NCBI RefSeq assembly: GCF_021165955.1 | Contig: NZ_CP088952.1 | Coordinates: 4,154,001-4,218,000 of the forward strand | From: Massilia endophytica | GTDB taxonomy: Bacteria > Pseudomonadota > Gammaproteobacteria > Burkholderiales > Burkholderiaceae_D | Length of the DNA: 64,000 bases | Direction of reading: 5' to 3' | In this document: positions 8,059 through 16,411 of the stretch, piece after piece | How the letters are laid out: the number at the start of each line of letters is the position of its first letter | Position numbering within the stretch: position 1 is the stretch's first letter | Translations under genes and position numbers: made by a program | The notes under the pieces: generated by a model | The model's input: only the letters and a program-made list of their open reading frames with translations | Database searches by the model: none | Told to the model about the DNA's origin: nothing

Positions 8059-8925
8059 TCAGGTCTGCTCGTAGCTGAACGCCTTGGCCAGCGCCATCAG
8101 CAGCTGTTCCAGCACGAGACCCACCACGCCGATGGCGAGAATCGCTATCAGGATGTGCGGCACGTTCAGGTTGTTCCATTCGTCCCACAGCCAGAAGCCG
8201 ATGCCGACGCCGCCCGTCAGCATCTCCGCCGCCACGATCACCAGCCACGCCGTGCCGATGGAGAGCCGCACACCGGTGAGGATGTAGGGCAGCGCCGACG
8301 GCAGCAGGATCGTGGTGAGCACCTTCCATTCGGAGAGGTTCAGCACCCGCGCCACGTTCATGTAGTCCTGCGGCACACGCTGCACGCCCACCGCCGTGTT
8401 GATGATCATGGGCCAGATGGAGCAGATGAAGATGGACCAGATTGCGGCGGGATTGGCCGACTTGAAGACCAGCAGGCCGATCGGCAGCCAGGCCAGCGGC
8501 GACACCGGCTTGAGCAGGCTGATGATGGGCCCGAACATGGCGCCGAAGAAGGGCACGCGGCCGATCAGGAAACCCAGGGGAATGCCCAGCAGCGCCGCCA
8601 TGCCGAAGCCCATGGCCACGCGCTGCAGCGACGCCAGCACGTTCCAGCCTATGCCCTGGTCGTTCGGGCTGTTGCGGTAGAAGGGATCGGACAGCATCTT
8701 CACCATCTCCTGCAAGGTGGCCAGGGGCGTGGGGAAGCTGCCGTTGTTCATCGACAGCAGCTGCCAGATCAGCACCGCCAGTGCAATCCCCAGCAGCGGA
8801 GGAACCACCAGCATGAAAGCCGCCGATACGGGCTGCCTGCCGCGCGGCGCAGGCATGGGCTTGGGCTTGGCAGCCGCCGCAGCGGCGGCCACCTCCTTGT
8901 TTTCGGATGTATGCGAGGCGCTCAT
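8059..8925 (-). CDS. nrtB: Nitrate ABC importer, permease subunit
   Basis: 288-residue inner-membrane permease of the BPD-transport family with about six hydrophobic segments after a poly-Ala/Pro N-terminus. The EAA-type cytoplasmic loop that docks the ATPase is visible around MNVARVLNLSEWKVLTTILL. The start at 8925 (MSASHTSENKEV) lies 2 nt after the nrtA stop; the frame is open to 9153 but that is an alternative frame of nrtA. Works with NrtA and NrtD to take up nitrate. Confidence 0.92.
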   Translation of the reverse strand: MSASHTSENKEVAAAAAAAKPKPMPAPRGRQPVSAAFMLVVPPLLGIALAVLIWQLLSMNNGSFPTPLATLQEMVKMLSDPFYRNSPNDQGIGWNVLASLQRVAMGFGMAALLGIPLGFLIGRVPFFGAMFGPIISLLKPVSPLAWLPIGLLVFKSANPAAIWSIFICSIWPMIINTAVGVQRVPQDYMNVARVLNLSEWKVLTTILLPSALPYILTGVRLSIGTAWLVIVAAEMLTGGVGIGFWLWDEWNNLNVPHILIAILAIGVVGLVLEQLLMALAKAFSYEQT

Positions 8926-8927
8926 GA

Positions 8928-10187
8928 TCAGGCCTTGATCTTGAAGGAGGCCGCGTAGGCCTTGGGATTCTTGCCGTCCCATACCGTGCCGTCCATGAGC
9001 TTCGAGCTGCGCATGGGGCTCTTGGGCAGGGGCGTCTTCGTCATGGCCGCGGCATCCTTGAACAGGTCGATCTGGTTCACGGACTGCGCCACCGCCATAT
9101 AGTCCGGATCCTCCTTCAGCAGGCCCCAGCGCCGGTGCTGGGTAAGGAACCACATGCCGTCGGACAGGTAGGGGAAGTTGACCGCGCCGTCGTTATAGAA
9201 CTTCATGTAGTTCGGGTCGTCCCAGGTTTTGCCAAGACCGTTCTGGTAGCGGCCCATGATGCGCTGGTCGATGGCGTCCTTGCTGGTGTTGACGTAGGAC
9301 TTGTCGGCAATGACTTCGGCCATCCTGTTCTTGTTGATCAGCGAAGCGTCGATCCATTTGCCCGCTTCGAGAATCGCCGCCATCATGGCGCGGCAGGTGT
9401 TCGGATACTTCTTCGCGAAATCCAGCGTGCAGCCCAGCACCTTCTCCGGATGGTCGCGCCATATATCCTGGGTGGTGGTGGCCGTGATGCCCACGCCGTC
9501 CATGATGGCCCGGTGGCCCCAGGGCTCGCCCACGCAGAAGCCGTCCATATTCCCCACCCGCATATTGGCCACCATCTGCGGCGGCGGCACGGTGATGACT
9601 TTCGCATCCTTCATGGGATTGATGCCGTTCGCCGCCAGCCAGTAGTACAGCCACATGGCGTGGGTGCCGGTGGGGAAGGTCTGCGCGAAGGTGTACTCGC
9701 GCTGCTCGCCGCGCATCAGCTTCGCTAGGGAAGGGCCATCCACGGCGCCCTTGTCGGACCGTTTCTTCGACAGCGTAATGGCCTGGCCGTTGTTGTTCAG
9801 GCCCATGAGAACGGCCATGTCCTTCTTCTGGCCGCCGACGCCCATCTGCACGCCGTACAGGAGGCCATACAGCACATGGGCCGCATCGAGATCGCCGTTC
9901 GCGAGCTTGTCGCGCACGCCCGCCCAGGAAGCCTCCTTGCTCAGCACGAACTTCACGCCATATTTCTTGTCCAGGCCCAGGACGGACGCCATCACCACCG
10001 ACGCGCAGTCGGTGAGCGGAATGAAGCCGATCCTGATTTCTTCCTTCTCCGGCTTGTCCGAGCCCGCAGCCCACGCTCCTCCTGTCGACAGTCCCAACAC
10101 GCTTCCTCCCGCTACCAATGCTGCGCCATGCAAAATCGTCCTGCGTGTGGCATCGACTTTCTCTCCCTGAAGCTCTTTGAATTCCAT
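8928..10187 (-). CDS. nrtA: Nitrate-binding protein of the ABC importer (Tat-exported)
   Basis: 419-residue periplasmic solute-binding protein of the NrtA/CmpA family (IRIGFIPLTDCASVVMASVL; GLNNNGQAITLSKK). The N-terminus MEFKELQGEKVDATRRTILH leads into a hydrophobic stretch ending in AWAAGS, a twin-arginine signal. The signal distinguishes it from the cytoplasmic sensor NasS, which is a close relative. ATG at 10187 was chosen over a GTG at 10211 because the latter sits beside the leader terminator. First gene of nrtA-nrtB-nrtD-MCP-like, governed by its own ANTAR leader. Confidence 0.92.
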   Translation of the reverse strand: MEFKELQGEKVDATRRTILHGAALVAGGSVLGLSTGGAWAAGSDKPEKEEIRIGFIPLTDCASVVMASVLGLDKKYGVKFVLSKEASWAGVRDKLANGDLDAAHVLYGLLYGVQMGVGGQKKDMAVLMGLNNNGQAITLSKKRSDKGAVDGPSLAKLMRGEQREYTFAQTFPTGTHAMWLYYWLAANGINPMKDAKVITVPPPQMVANMRVGNMDGFCVGEPWGHRAIMDGVGITATTTQDIWRDHPEKVLGCTLDFAKKYPNTCRAMMAAILEAGKWIDASLINKNRMAEVIADKSYVNTSKDAIDQRIMGRYQNGLGKTWDDPNYMKFYNDGAVNFPYLSDGMWFLTQHRRWGLLKEDPDYMAVAQSVNQIDLFKDAAAMTKTPLPKSPMRSSKLMDGTVWDGKNPKAYAASFKIKA

Positions 10188-10222
10188 GGCATTTCCTCGT
10201 TGGACCGGCACGCCGGTCGGCC

Positions 10223-10268
10223 AAAAAAAAAGCCTGCCCCTCCCTGAGCGAACCCACGGATGGCAGAC
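10223..10268 (-). terminator. Leader (attenuator) intrinsic terminator before nrtA
   Basis: GTCTGCC (10262-10268) pairs with GGCAGGC (10232-10238) with one G-U pair, followed by nine U residues (10223-10231). Its 5' arm overlaps hairpin P2 of the ANTAR target, as in the nas operon leader. It lies 36 nt before the nrtA start. Confidence 0.85.
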
Positions 10269-10304
10269 GTCGTTGTCTGATGCAACCTGCCGCCGTTGGC
10301 CGGT
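10264..10304 (-). ncRNA. ANTAR-target leader RNA (P1 and P2 hexaloop hairpins) of the nrt operon
   Basis: P1 (10285-10304) pairs ACCGGCC with GGCAGGT (one internal G-A mismatch) around the hexaloop AACGGC. P2 (10264-10279) is a 5-bp stem CAGAC/GTCTG around AACGAC. Both loops keep A1 and G4. The two loop sequences are the same pair as in the narK leader but in swapped order. P2 and the terminator cannot form together. Confidence 0.87.
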
Positions 10305-10339
10305 AACACCGGGCGCCCGATGGCGCCTGATAGCCTATA

Positions 10340-10355
10340 AGCAACCGCCGTGCCA
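10340..10355 (-). promoter_or_regulatory. Sigma-54 promoter of the nrtABD operon
   Basis: Minus strand TGGCACGGCGGTTGCT matches TGGCACG-N4-TTGCW exactly with correct GG-N10-GC spacing. The expected start near 10329 gives a leader of about 140 nt that includes P1, P2 and the terminator, the same geometry as the nas operon. Confidence 0.88.
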
Positions 10356-10398
10356 ATGCAGTTCTCACTATGAGGAAGGGGAAAGGGGGCAGGACAGC

Positions 10399-10439
10399 GC
10401 GCCACGCGGTGGCGCACGGCGGCGCACTGGGATTGTGCA
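10399..10439. promoter_or_regulatory. NtrC-like dyads upstream of the nrt promoter
   Basis: CGCACTGGGATTGTGCA (10423-10439) fits the 17-bp NtrC box TGCACC-N5-GGTGCA in most arms. A second dyad GCGCCA-N5-TGGCGC lies at 10399-10415 but matches the consensus less well. Position upstream of the -24 element supports an enhancer role; the protein assignment is inference. Confidence 0.5.
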
Positions 10440-10458
10440 CCGCATCATTCTGGACAGC

Positions 10459-11082
10459 TCAGCCCAGGTAGTCTTCGACGTCCAGGATGCGCTGCGCGAC
10501 TTCGGAAAGCTTGAGGTTCTTGCTCATGGCCATGCCGCGCAGCTTGCGGTAGGCCTGCTCTTCGCTGCAGTGCTGGCGCTCCATCAGCAGGCCTTTCGCG
10601 CGCTCGATCACCTTGCGCTCGGCCAGTTTGCTCTTCGTGTCGGAAAGCTCGTCCAGCAGCTTCTGCTCGCGCCGGAAGCGGGCCAGAGCGACGTTCAGCA
10701 CCGGCTTGATACGCTCCGCCTGCAGGCCCGCCACGATGTAGGCCGAAACACCTGCCGCCACCGCCGCCTCCATGGTTTCCGTATCCTCGCTCTCGGTGAA
10801 CATGACGATGGGGCGGCGCTCGTCCCGCGTGGCGATGACGATGTGTTCCAGCACGTCGCGCGCATCGGATTCGGCGTCGACGATGATCATGTCCGGCTGG
10901 AGCTTGGCGATGTGCTCGGGCAGGTACATGTCCGCCGGGAGGGAAGCGACGATGTCCAGCCCAGCCTCCAGCAGGCCGATACGCAGGATGCGCCCGCGCT
11001 CGGCCTGGGCGCGCAGGGATTCGTCATCCTCCTCGCCAGGGGAAATGGTCGGATTGACAACAACGATACGGAGGTTACGCAT
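10459..11082 (-). CDS. nasT: ANTAR-domain antiterminator response regulator (NasT)
   Basis: 207 residues: an N-terminal receiver-like domain and a C-terminal ANTAR RNA-binding domain (about residues 150-200, ERKVIERAKGLLMERQHCSE then EEQAYRKLRGMAMSKNLKLS). The receiver has D in MIIVDAESD but the usual acidic pair at its start is replaced by VVVNPTISPG, so it is probably not controlled by phosphorylation, as for other NasT proteins. Known NasT proteins bind hexaloop leader RNAs and are held inactive by the nitrate sensor NasS. No nasS is visible in this window. Start at 11082 gives MRNLRIVVVN; the frame is open 17 codons further. Confidence 0.9.
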   Translation of the reverse strand: MRNLRIVVVNPTISPGEEDDESLRAQAERGRILRIGLLEAGLDIVASLPADMYLPEHIAKLQPDMIIVDAESDARDVLEHIVIATRDERRPIVMFTESEDTETMEAAVAAGVSAYIVAGLQAERIKPVLNVALARFRREQKLLDELSDTKSKLAERKVIERAKGLLMERQHCSEEQAYRKLRGMAMSKNLKLSEVAQRILDVEDYLG

Positions 11083-11119
11083 CACATTAGGGCAAAATGA
11101 CGTACATGCTGCCCTAGCA

Positions 11120-11135
11120 AGCAAGAATCGCACCA
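11120..11135 (-). promoter_or_regulatory. Possible sigma-54 promoter of nasT
   Basis: Minus strand TGGTGCGATTCTTGCT keeps GG and GC 10 bp apart and matches TGGCACG-N4-TTGCW at most positions. It lies 38 bp before the nasT start codon. Weaker than the two structural-operon promoters. Confidence 0.5.
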
Positions 11136-11153
11136 GTATCGGGCGTTGTTCTC

Positions 11154-12596
11154 TCAGGCGGCCATGGGATCTTCCGGCGGTCCGCCTTCGGAAAGGCGCT
11201 TCGCCGTGCGCAGCGCCTCCACGATCGCCGCCAGGGCCTCGGCGCGCGCCTCGGAGCTGGGCACGCGCAATGCGTAGGAAGGGTGGTAGGTGGCCACGAC
11301 CCAGCGGCCTTCATGCTGGAAGGGTTTGCCGAAATGGTCCTTCAGCGCCACGCTCCCGCTCTGCATGATGGACTTGAGCGCCGTGCTGCCAAGCGCCACC
11401 AGCACGTCCGGCCCGATGGCTTCGAGCTCGGTCTCCAGCCAGTAGTGGCAGGCCATCACTTCGCGCTGGCCGGGCGTCTTGTGCAGGCGGCGCTTGCCGC
11501 GCGGCTCCCATTTGAAGTGCTTCACGGCGTTGGTGATGTAGACCTTGCGGCGGTCCATCCCCGCCTGGTCCATCGCCCGGTCCAGCAGCTCGCCCGCCGG
11601 TCCCACGAAGGGCTTGCCTGCCAGGTCTTCCTGGTCGCCCGGCTGCTCGCCCACCAGCATCACCTTCGCGCGGCGCGCGCCCTGCCCGCCCACGGCCTGG
11701 GTGGCGTTCTGCCACAGGTCGCAGCGGCGGCATTCGTCCAGGGTGCTGGGCTGCTGCCGCTCGGGCTGCGCATCCTCCGGCGCAATGGGGATCGTGGCGC
11801 CCTTGCGCTTGCCCACCGTATCGAGCTGGCCGACCTTGCGCGCGCCGGCGGCGGCCTGCGACACCATCTGCGGCACCACAGCCGCTTCCGGCAGATTCTT
11901 CCAGAAGCGGGAGCGGATATGGCTGTGCATGATGTCCGCATTCAGGCGCGCGGGATTGAAGATGCTGCGGTAGTAGGTGAGCCACATCGCCTCGCCGGGA
12001 TCGTCGATGTCGGCGGCGCTGCGCATCAGCGGGCCTGTGCTGTGCAGGGTGCTGCCGTCCCACAGCACGGAGGCTTCGGGTGTGGCGATCAGCCAGCTGT
12101 TGCGGCCCATGCGTTTTGCAAAATGCAGCGCGACTTCGTGCAGCACATCGTGCGCGGGTTCGAACCAGGCCACATAGCGCGGCGCGCCAGCCGATTCGGG
12201 GCGTTCGCGGAAGCGCAGGTAGGCGTGCATGTCGTGCACCTCGTGGTGCACGGCTTTCACCATGTGCTGCAAACGCCCGCCATCTTCGTCCGCCATCGAA
12301 AGAATCTCCTGTTCGCCATGGTGCCAGCGCCACAGCACGCGGTACAGGAAGGCCCAGCGGCCGGGATCGCGGTAGCAGGCCGCGCTTTGCAGCATTTCCA
12401 TGAGCTGGCGCGGCACGCGCGGCGCCACGTCCGGCTGTTGCGAGGCTTGCGGCGGCAGCTCCGGCATGGCGCCGCTGAGCAGGTCCCCGCCTTCTTCCTG
12501 TCCGGTCCATTGTACGGATTCAGGAGGCGCACGGCGCACGATCAGCTGTCGCGCCGCTGCGCGCCACTCATCGAAGGAACGGACGAGCAACAACAT
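11154..12596 (-). CDS. udgX: DUF4130-UdgX fusion, uracil-DNA glycosylase family protein
   Basis: 480 residues. The N-terminal half (about 70-250) fits the DUF4130 'probable DNA metabolism protein' family; the C-terminal 210 residues are a family-4-like uracil-DNA glycosylase with four-cysteine features (CRRCDLW), motif GEQPGDQEDLAGKPFVGPAG and VATYHPSYALR. The KRRLH loop at residues 368-372 corresponds to the KRRIH loop of UdgX, whose histidine forms a covalent bond with the abasic sugar after uracil removal. The start at 12596 overlaps the upstream stop by one base (TAATG), so it is coupled to the radical SAM gene. UdgX activity is inferred from the motif. Confidence 0.87.
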   Translation of the reverse strand: MLLLVRSFDEWRAAARQLIVRRAPPESVQWTGQEEGGDLLSGAMPELPPQASQQPDVAPRVPRQLMEMLQSAACYRDPGRWAFLYRVLWRWHHGEQEILSMADEDGGRLQHMVKAVHHEVHDMHAYLRFRERPESAGAPRYVAWFEPAHDVLHEVALHFAKRMGRNSWLIATPEASVLWDGSTLHSTGPLMRSAADIDDPGEAMWLTYYRSIFNPARLNADIMHSHIRSRFWKNLPEAAVVPQMVSQAAAGARKVGQLDTVGKRKGATIPIAPEDAQPERQQPSTLDECRRCDLWQNATQAVGGQGARRAKVMLVGEQPGDQEDLAGKPFVGPAGELLDRAMDQAGMDRRKVYITNAVKHFKWEPRGKRRLHKTPGQREVMACHYWLETELEAIGPDVLVALGSTALKSIMQSGSVALKDHFGKPFQHEGRWVVATYHPSYALRVPSSEARAEALAAIVEALRTAKRLSEGGPPEDPMAA

Positions 12597-13825
12597 TACG
12601 CAGCCTGCAGCTCCGGCCACAGCGGCATCTGTTCCGGCGCGTCCGCCATGGCGCGGCGCAGGGTTTCCGATGGCGTGGTGTCGCGCGCGGGCGAGTAGTC
12701 CGCCGTGATGATGAAGGGCGCGATCTTCTTCATGCTGCAGCGCAGCCGCGAAAGGTCGGCGTAGCGCACCTGGCGCATGCGGCGCAGCTCCACGATACGC
12801 TTGGCGTTGCGCAGGCCGATGCCGGGAACGCGCGCGATCATCGCCAGCTCCGCGCGGTTCAGGTCCATGGGGAAATGCTCGCGGTTGGCGAGGGCCCAGG
12901 CGAGCTTGGGATCGATGTCGAGAGCCAGATTGCCGGAGGCGGGCAACAGCTCCTTCACCTGGAAGCCATAGCCGCGCAGGAGAAAGTCCGCCTGATAGAG
13001 CCGGTGTTCGCGCAGCAGGGGCGGCGGCGCGAGCGGCACGCTTTTCGGGCTTTGCGGAATGGGGCTGAAGGCGGAGTAATAGACACGTTTCAGCTTGTAG
13101 CTGCCGTACAGGGTTTCGGCCGTGCTGAGAATGCGCTGGTCGTCGCTCGCATCCGCGCCCACGATCATCTGCGTGCTCTGGCCCGCCGGTGCGAAGACAG
13201 GCGCCTTCGGCTCCGCTTCCTTCTCGTCCAGCTTCAGGCGGATATTGCCCATGGCGAGCTTGATGGTATGCACGCTCTTCTCAGGCGCCAGCTGCTCGAT
13301 GCTGTTCTGCGTTGGCAGCTCGATGTTGACGCTCAGGCGGTCGGCGTAGCGGCCCGCCGCCTCGATCAGCGCGGCATCCGCATCGGGAATGGTCTTCAGG
13401 TGGATATAGCCGCGAAACTGGTGCACCTCGCGCAGCTCGCGCGCCACGGCCACCAGCTGCTCCATCGTATAGTCGGCGGAGCGGATGATGCCCGAGCTGA
13501 GGAAGAGGCCATCGATATAATTGCGCAGGTAGAAATCGACCGTGAGCTTGACCACTTCCTGCACGGAGAAGCGGGCGCGCGGCACGTTCGAGCTGCGCCG
13601 GTTCACGCAGTACTGGCAGTCGTAGGCGCAGAAGTTGGTAAGCAGGATCTTGAGCAGGGATACGCAGCGGCCGTCCGGCGTATAGCTGTGGCAGATGCCC
13701 ATGCCGTTCGTGGCGCCGATACCGTCGCGGCCTTCGGAGGAACGCTTCGGCGCGCCGCTGCTGGCGCAGGACGCATCGTACTTCGCGGCGTCCGCCAGGA
13801 TTTCCAGCTTGTCGATCGTTTCCAT
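12596..13825 (-). CDS. Putative DNA modification/repair radical SAM protein
   Basis: 409 residues. The radical SAM cluster motif is C66-AYD-C70-QY-C73 (TNFCAYDCQYCVNRR). A helix-hairpin-helix DNA-binding element (RVPGIGLRNAKRIVELRR) lies near residue 335. This combination is the family that travels with DUF4130/UDG proteins in many bacteria; its chemistry is not established to my knowledge. A LexA box ends 14 bp before the ATG, and udgX follows with a 1-nt overlap, so the pair should form an SOS-inducible two-gene operon. Confidence 0.87.
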   Translation of the reverse strand: METIDKLEILADAAKYDASCASSGAPKRSSEGRDGIGATNGMGICHSYTPDGRCVSLLKILLTNFCAYDCQYCVNRRSSNVPRARFSVQEVVKLTVDFYLRNYIDGLFLSSGIIRSADYTMEQLVAVARELREVHQFRGYIHLKTIPDADAALIEAAGRYADRLSVNIELPTQNSIEQLAPEKSVHTIKLAMGNIRLKLDEKEAEPKAPVFAPAGQSTQMIVGADASDDQRILSTAETLYGSYKLKRVYYSAFSPIPQSPKSVPLAPPPLLREHRLYQADFLLRGYGFQVKELLPASGNLALDIDPKLAWALANREHFPMDLNRAELAMIARVPGIGLRNAKRIVELRRMRQVRYADLSRLRCSMKKIAPFIITADYSPARDTTPSETLRRAMADAPEQMPLWPELQAA

Positions 13826-13838
13826 GCCTGCTTCAATA

Positions 13839-13854
13839 CTGTATAGACATACAG
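13839..13854. promoter_or_regulatory. LexA (SOS) box of the radical SAM-udgX operon
   Basis: CTGTATAGACATACAG is a perfect CTGT-N8-ACAG palindromic arm arrangement with an AT-rich core. It lies 13 nt upstream of the radical SAM start codon and 88 nt upstream of the divergent exonuclease III gene, so it probably covers the promoter of the minus-strand operon. Confidence 0.85.
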
Positions 13855-13942
13855 TCTATCATTTTCTGTCCAAGACAGGACATCGGTGCGGCAATCGTGT
13901 CGCACTCCGTGCACAATAGCGAAAACTTGAGAGAACCGGACC

Positions 13943-14719
13943 ATGCTGATCGCCACCTTCAACGTCAACGGAATCACCAGCCGCCTGCCCGCCCTGCTGC
14001 AATGGCTCGAAGAGAAGCAGCCGGACGTAGCCTGCCTCCAGGAGCTGAAGGCGCCGCAGGAGAAATTCCCCGAGCAGGCCATCCGCGACGCGGGCTACTG
14101 CCCCATCTGGCACGGTCAGAAAAGCTGGAATGGCGTTGCCATCCTGGCGCGCGGCGTGGAGCCGCAGGAGATCGGGCGCGGCCTGCAGGGCGACCCCGAG
14201 GACGCGCAGAGCCGCTATATCGAGGCGGTGGTGAACGGCATCGTGATCTGCTGCCTCTATCTGCCCAACGGGAACCCGGCGCCGGGGCCCAAGTTCGACT
14301 ACAAACTCAAATGGTTCGAGCGCCTCATCAAGCGCGGCGAGGAGCTGCTGGCGACAGGCGCGCCGGTGGTGATGGCCGGCGACTTCAACGTGATGCCCAC
14401 GGAGCTTGACGTCTACAAGCCGGAACGCTGGGTGGACGATGCGCTCTTCCGCCCCGAGACCCGCGAGGCCTTCCACCGCCTGGTGGCGCAAGGCTGGACC
14501 GATTCCCTGCGCGCCATGCATCCCGGCAAAAAGATCTACACCTTCTGGGATTACTTCCGCAATGCCTTCGGCCGCGACGCAGGCCTGCGCATCGACCACC
14601 TGCTGCTCAGCCCCGCGCTGGCGGACAAACTGGTGGCGGCTGGCGTGGACCGCGAAGTGCGCGGCCGCGAAAAACCCAGCGACCACGCGCCGACGTGGAT
14701 CGAGCTGGACCTGGGCTGA
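13943..14719 (+). CDS. xth: Exodeoxyribonuclease III
   Basis: 258-residue apurinic/apyrimidinic endonuclease and 3' exonuclease of the EEP superfamily. Motifs: TFNVNGITSR with metal-binding N, CLQELKAP with catalytic E, AGDFNVMP, and the C-terminal SDHAPTWIEL with the catalytic His. Length is typical (E. coli 268). It is divergent from the SOS-controlled radical SAM-udgX pair; abasic sites made by uracil removal are its substrates, which suggests a shared repair role. Confidence 0.95.
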   Translation: MLIATFNVNGITSRLPALLQWLEEKQPDVACLQELKAPQEKFPEQAIRDAGYCPIWHGQKSWNGVAILARGVEPQEIGRGLQGDPEDAQSRYIEAVVNGIVICCLYLPNGNPAPGPKFDYKLKWFERLIKRGEELLATGAPVVMAGDFNVMPTELDVYKPERWVDDALFRPETREAFHRLVAQGWTDSLRAMHPGKKIYTFWDYFRNAFGRDAGLRIDHLLLSPALADKLVAAGVDREVRGREKPSDHAPTWIELDLG

Positions 14720-14724
14720 CCCGG

Positions 14725-15972
14725 CTAGCTGCTCCCCTCCCGACGCGGCAGCAGGCCGAAGAATTGCAGCATGGCGCGGCTCGCATCCGGGCCTGCGCAG
14801 TCCGTATAAGTCCCGTCCGCGCTGCCGCCGGCCCAGGCGTGCCCGGCTCCATGCAGCACCCAGTGCTCGGCAATCACCTGGCCATTCCCGTCCTGATACC
14901 TGGACCGGGTATAGCGCCGCCCGCCCGGCGCCTTCCCGGTTTGGGACACCGGCGCGCTGCCGCTGTGCGAAGCGGCCGCTGCGGCCACGATATGCTGCCC
15001 GTTCGCGGGATGGACTGTTGCGTCCCGGTCCCCATGCATGACGATGACTTTCGGACCGCTTCCATGCCGGTGCGTCCCGGAAGCGCCCGTGCGCATGGAC
15101 TGCAAGGCGGAAGGCAGATCGTGTGCCGCGCCAAAGGGCAGGCCGGAATGCACGCCCACAGCATGGAAAACTTCCGGATACAATGCGCCGACCACTGCCG
15201 CCATCGCGCCGCCGGCCGACAGGCCGGCGATACAGATGCGCGCGGAGTCCACCGGATGGTTCGCCATAACCTGGCGGACAATCCCCACAATCAGTGCGGG
15301 TTCGCCCTTGCCGCGCTGCTGGTCCGCTGCGCTGAACCAGTTCCAGCAGCGCGAGCTGTTGGCCTGCTGCGACTGCTCCGGCCAGACCACCAGACAGGCG
15401 GCCTCCTCCGCCAGGCGATTCATCCTGGTCCCGGCAGCGAAATCGTCGGCGTCCTGCGTACAGCCATGCAGCATCACCAGCAGCGCTGCCGGCTGTCCCG
15501 TGCAGGTACTGGGGATATACAGCTTGTAGTTGCGCTGGCCAGCCGGTCCTTCGTACGAGAGCGCCACATAGCGTGCGCCATCCGGCAGCGGCGGCGCCCG
15601 GAGGGGAGCGCGCCGCCGTCCGGCCGCAGCTTCCGCCACACTCTTAGGCAGGGTAATGCCATGTTGCGCCACCAGCGCGGCGATGTCCGGCAATCCGGCC
15701 GCCGCCATCGCCTTGAGCCCCTGCACTGCGCTGGCCATCGGCGCCTCTTCCGCTTCCGGCCCCGCTGCCGCAGACGACCCTGTCCATGCAGGTGCGGCGT
15801 TCAAGTCCTTCATCTCTGGCGTGGCCACGCTACGGCTCGTGTCCTGTACGCTGTCCGGATTGTGCTGCGCGAGCGCTTCCCTGATCGAAGCGGTCGCAGC
15901 GAGCGGCCCATCCTTCATCAGCTGCAGCGTCGCTTCCCGCAGACGCGCCATCAATACCATATCGGGTTTCAT
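14725..15972 (-). CDS. PHB depolymerase-family (LpqC-type) alpha/beta-hydrolase
   Basis: 415 residues. The C-terminal ~270 residues are an esterase-type hydrolase of the polyhydroxybutyrate depolymerase family with lipase box GLSAGG (catalytic Ser), catalytic Asp in the HGDRDATVHP region and His in HGAGHAWAGG. The N-terminal ~120 residues (MKPDMVLMARLREATLQLMK onward) are the low-complexity arm often seen in these proteins. No signal peptide is evident, suggesting an intracellular enzyme. The start at 15972 is favoured over 16224, which would overlap the RHH gene. Substrate is not certain. Confidence 0.8.
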   Translation of the reverse strand: MKPDMVLMARLREATLQLMKDGPLAATASIREALAQHNPDSVQDTSRSVATPEMKDLNAAPAWTGSSAAAGPEAEEAPMASAVQGLKAMAAAGLPDIAALVAQHGITLPKSVAEAAAGRRRAPLRAPPLPDGARYVALSYEGPAGQRNYKLYIPSTCTGQPAALLVMLHGCTQDADDFAAGTRMNRLAEEAACLVVWPEQSQQANSSRCWNWFSAADQQRGKGEPALIVGIVRQVMANHPVDSARICIAGLSAGGAMAAVVGALYPEVFHAVGVHSGLPFGAAHDLPSALQSMRTGASGTHRHGSGPKVIVMHGDRDATVHPANGQHIVAAAAASHSGSAPVSQTGKAPGGRRYTRSRYQDGNGQVIAEHWVLHGAGHAWAGGSADGTYTDCAGPDASRAMLQFFGLLPRREGSS

Positions 15973-16003
15973 AAGGGCTTTCGTGTTGTGCTGCGTGGGA
16001 AGA

Positions 16004-16411
16004 TCAGGCGATGCGGCCCGCGAGCACCGCACGGACCGCCGGACTGGCATGCAAGGCGCCAAGGACGGTAGCCGAACGAATGGTCGCTGCCGCAAGCGCA
16101 GGCGGTACGTCGTCCGCAATGGTGAGCAGACCAAGGACGCGCAGGGACAGCATCTCTCCGCGTGCCTGTACGGCTTCGAGCTCAGCACGGCTGCAAGAAA
16201 GCAATCCGAGCACGAGTTCGTCACGCTCCACAGTGCGGCGCACTGCCTCGGCGTGCTGGCTCAACTGATTACGCACGGCTGTGCGGATCAGGTCAGTGCG
16301 GTTGGAATAAAAGCCCTGCTGCACCAGCAGATCAATCTGGCCAAGGTCGACGGGCATGAGGTTCACCGTGATCTTTTCAGACTCGGCGAGCCGTGGTTTC
16401 AATTCGGGCAT
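16004..16411 (-). CDS. Ribbon-helix-helix (CopG-type) regulator
   Basis: 135 residues with an RHH DNA-binding region EKITVNLMPVDLGQIDLLVQ followed by RTDLIRTAVRNQLSQ. The C-terminal half (SLRVLGLLTIADDVPPALAA) is extra to a minimal RHH protein and may bind a ligand or mediate assembly. The start at 16411 has GGAGG five bases upstream; alternative in-frame ATG at 16438 lacks a clear ribosome site. It lies 31 nt upstream of the esterase gene on the same strand, so it probably regulates that operon. Confidence 0.75.
   Translation of the reverse strand: MPELKPRLAESEKITVNLMPVDLGQIDLLVQQGFYSNRTDLIRTAVRNQLSQHAEAVRRTVERDELVLGLLSCSRAELEAVQARGEMLSLRVLGLLTIADDVPPALAAATIRSATVLGALHASPAVRAVLAGRIA

Noticed and set aside
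9948..10187. nrtA product as the NasS nitrate sensor
   Set aside because: It has a twin-arginine signal and sits first in an ABC importer operon, so it is the periplasmic binding protein.
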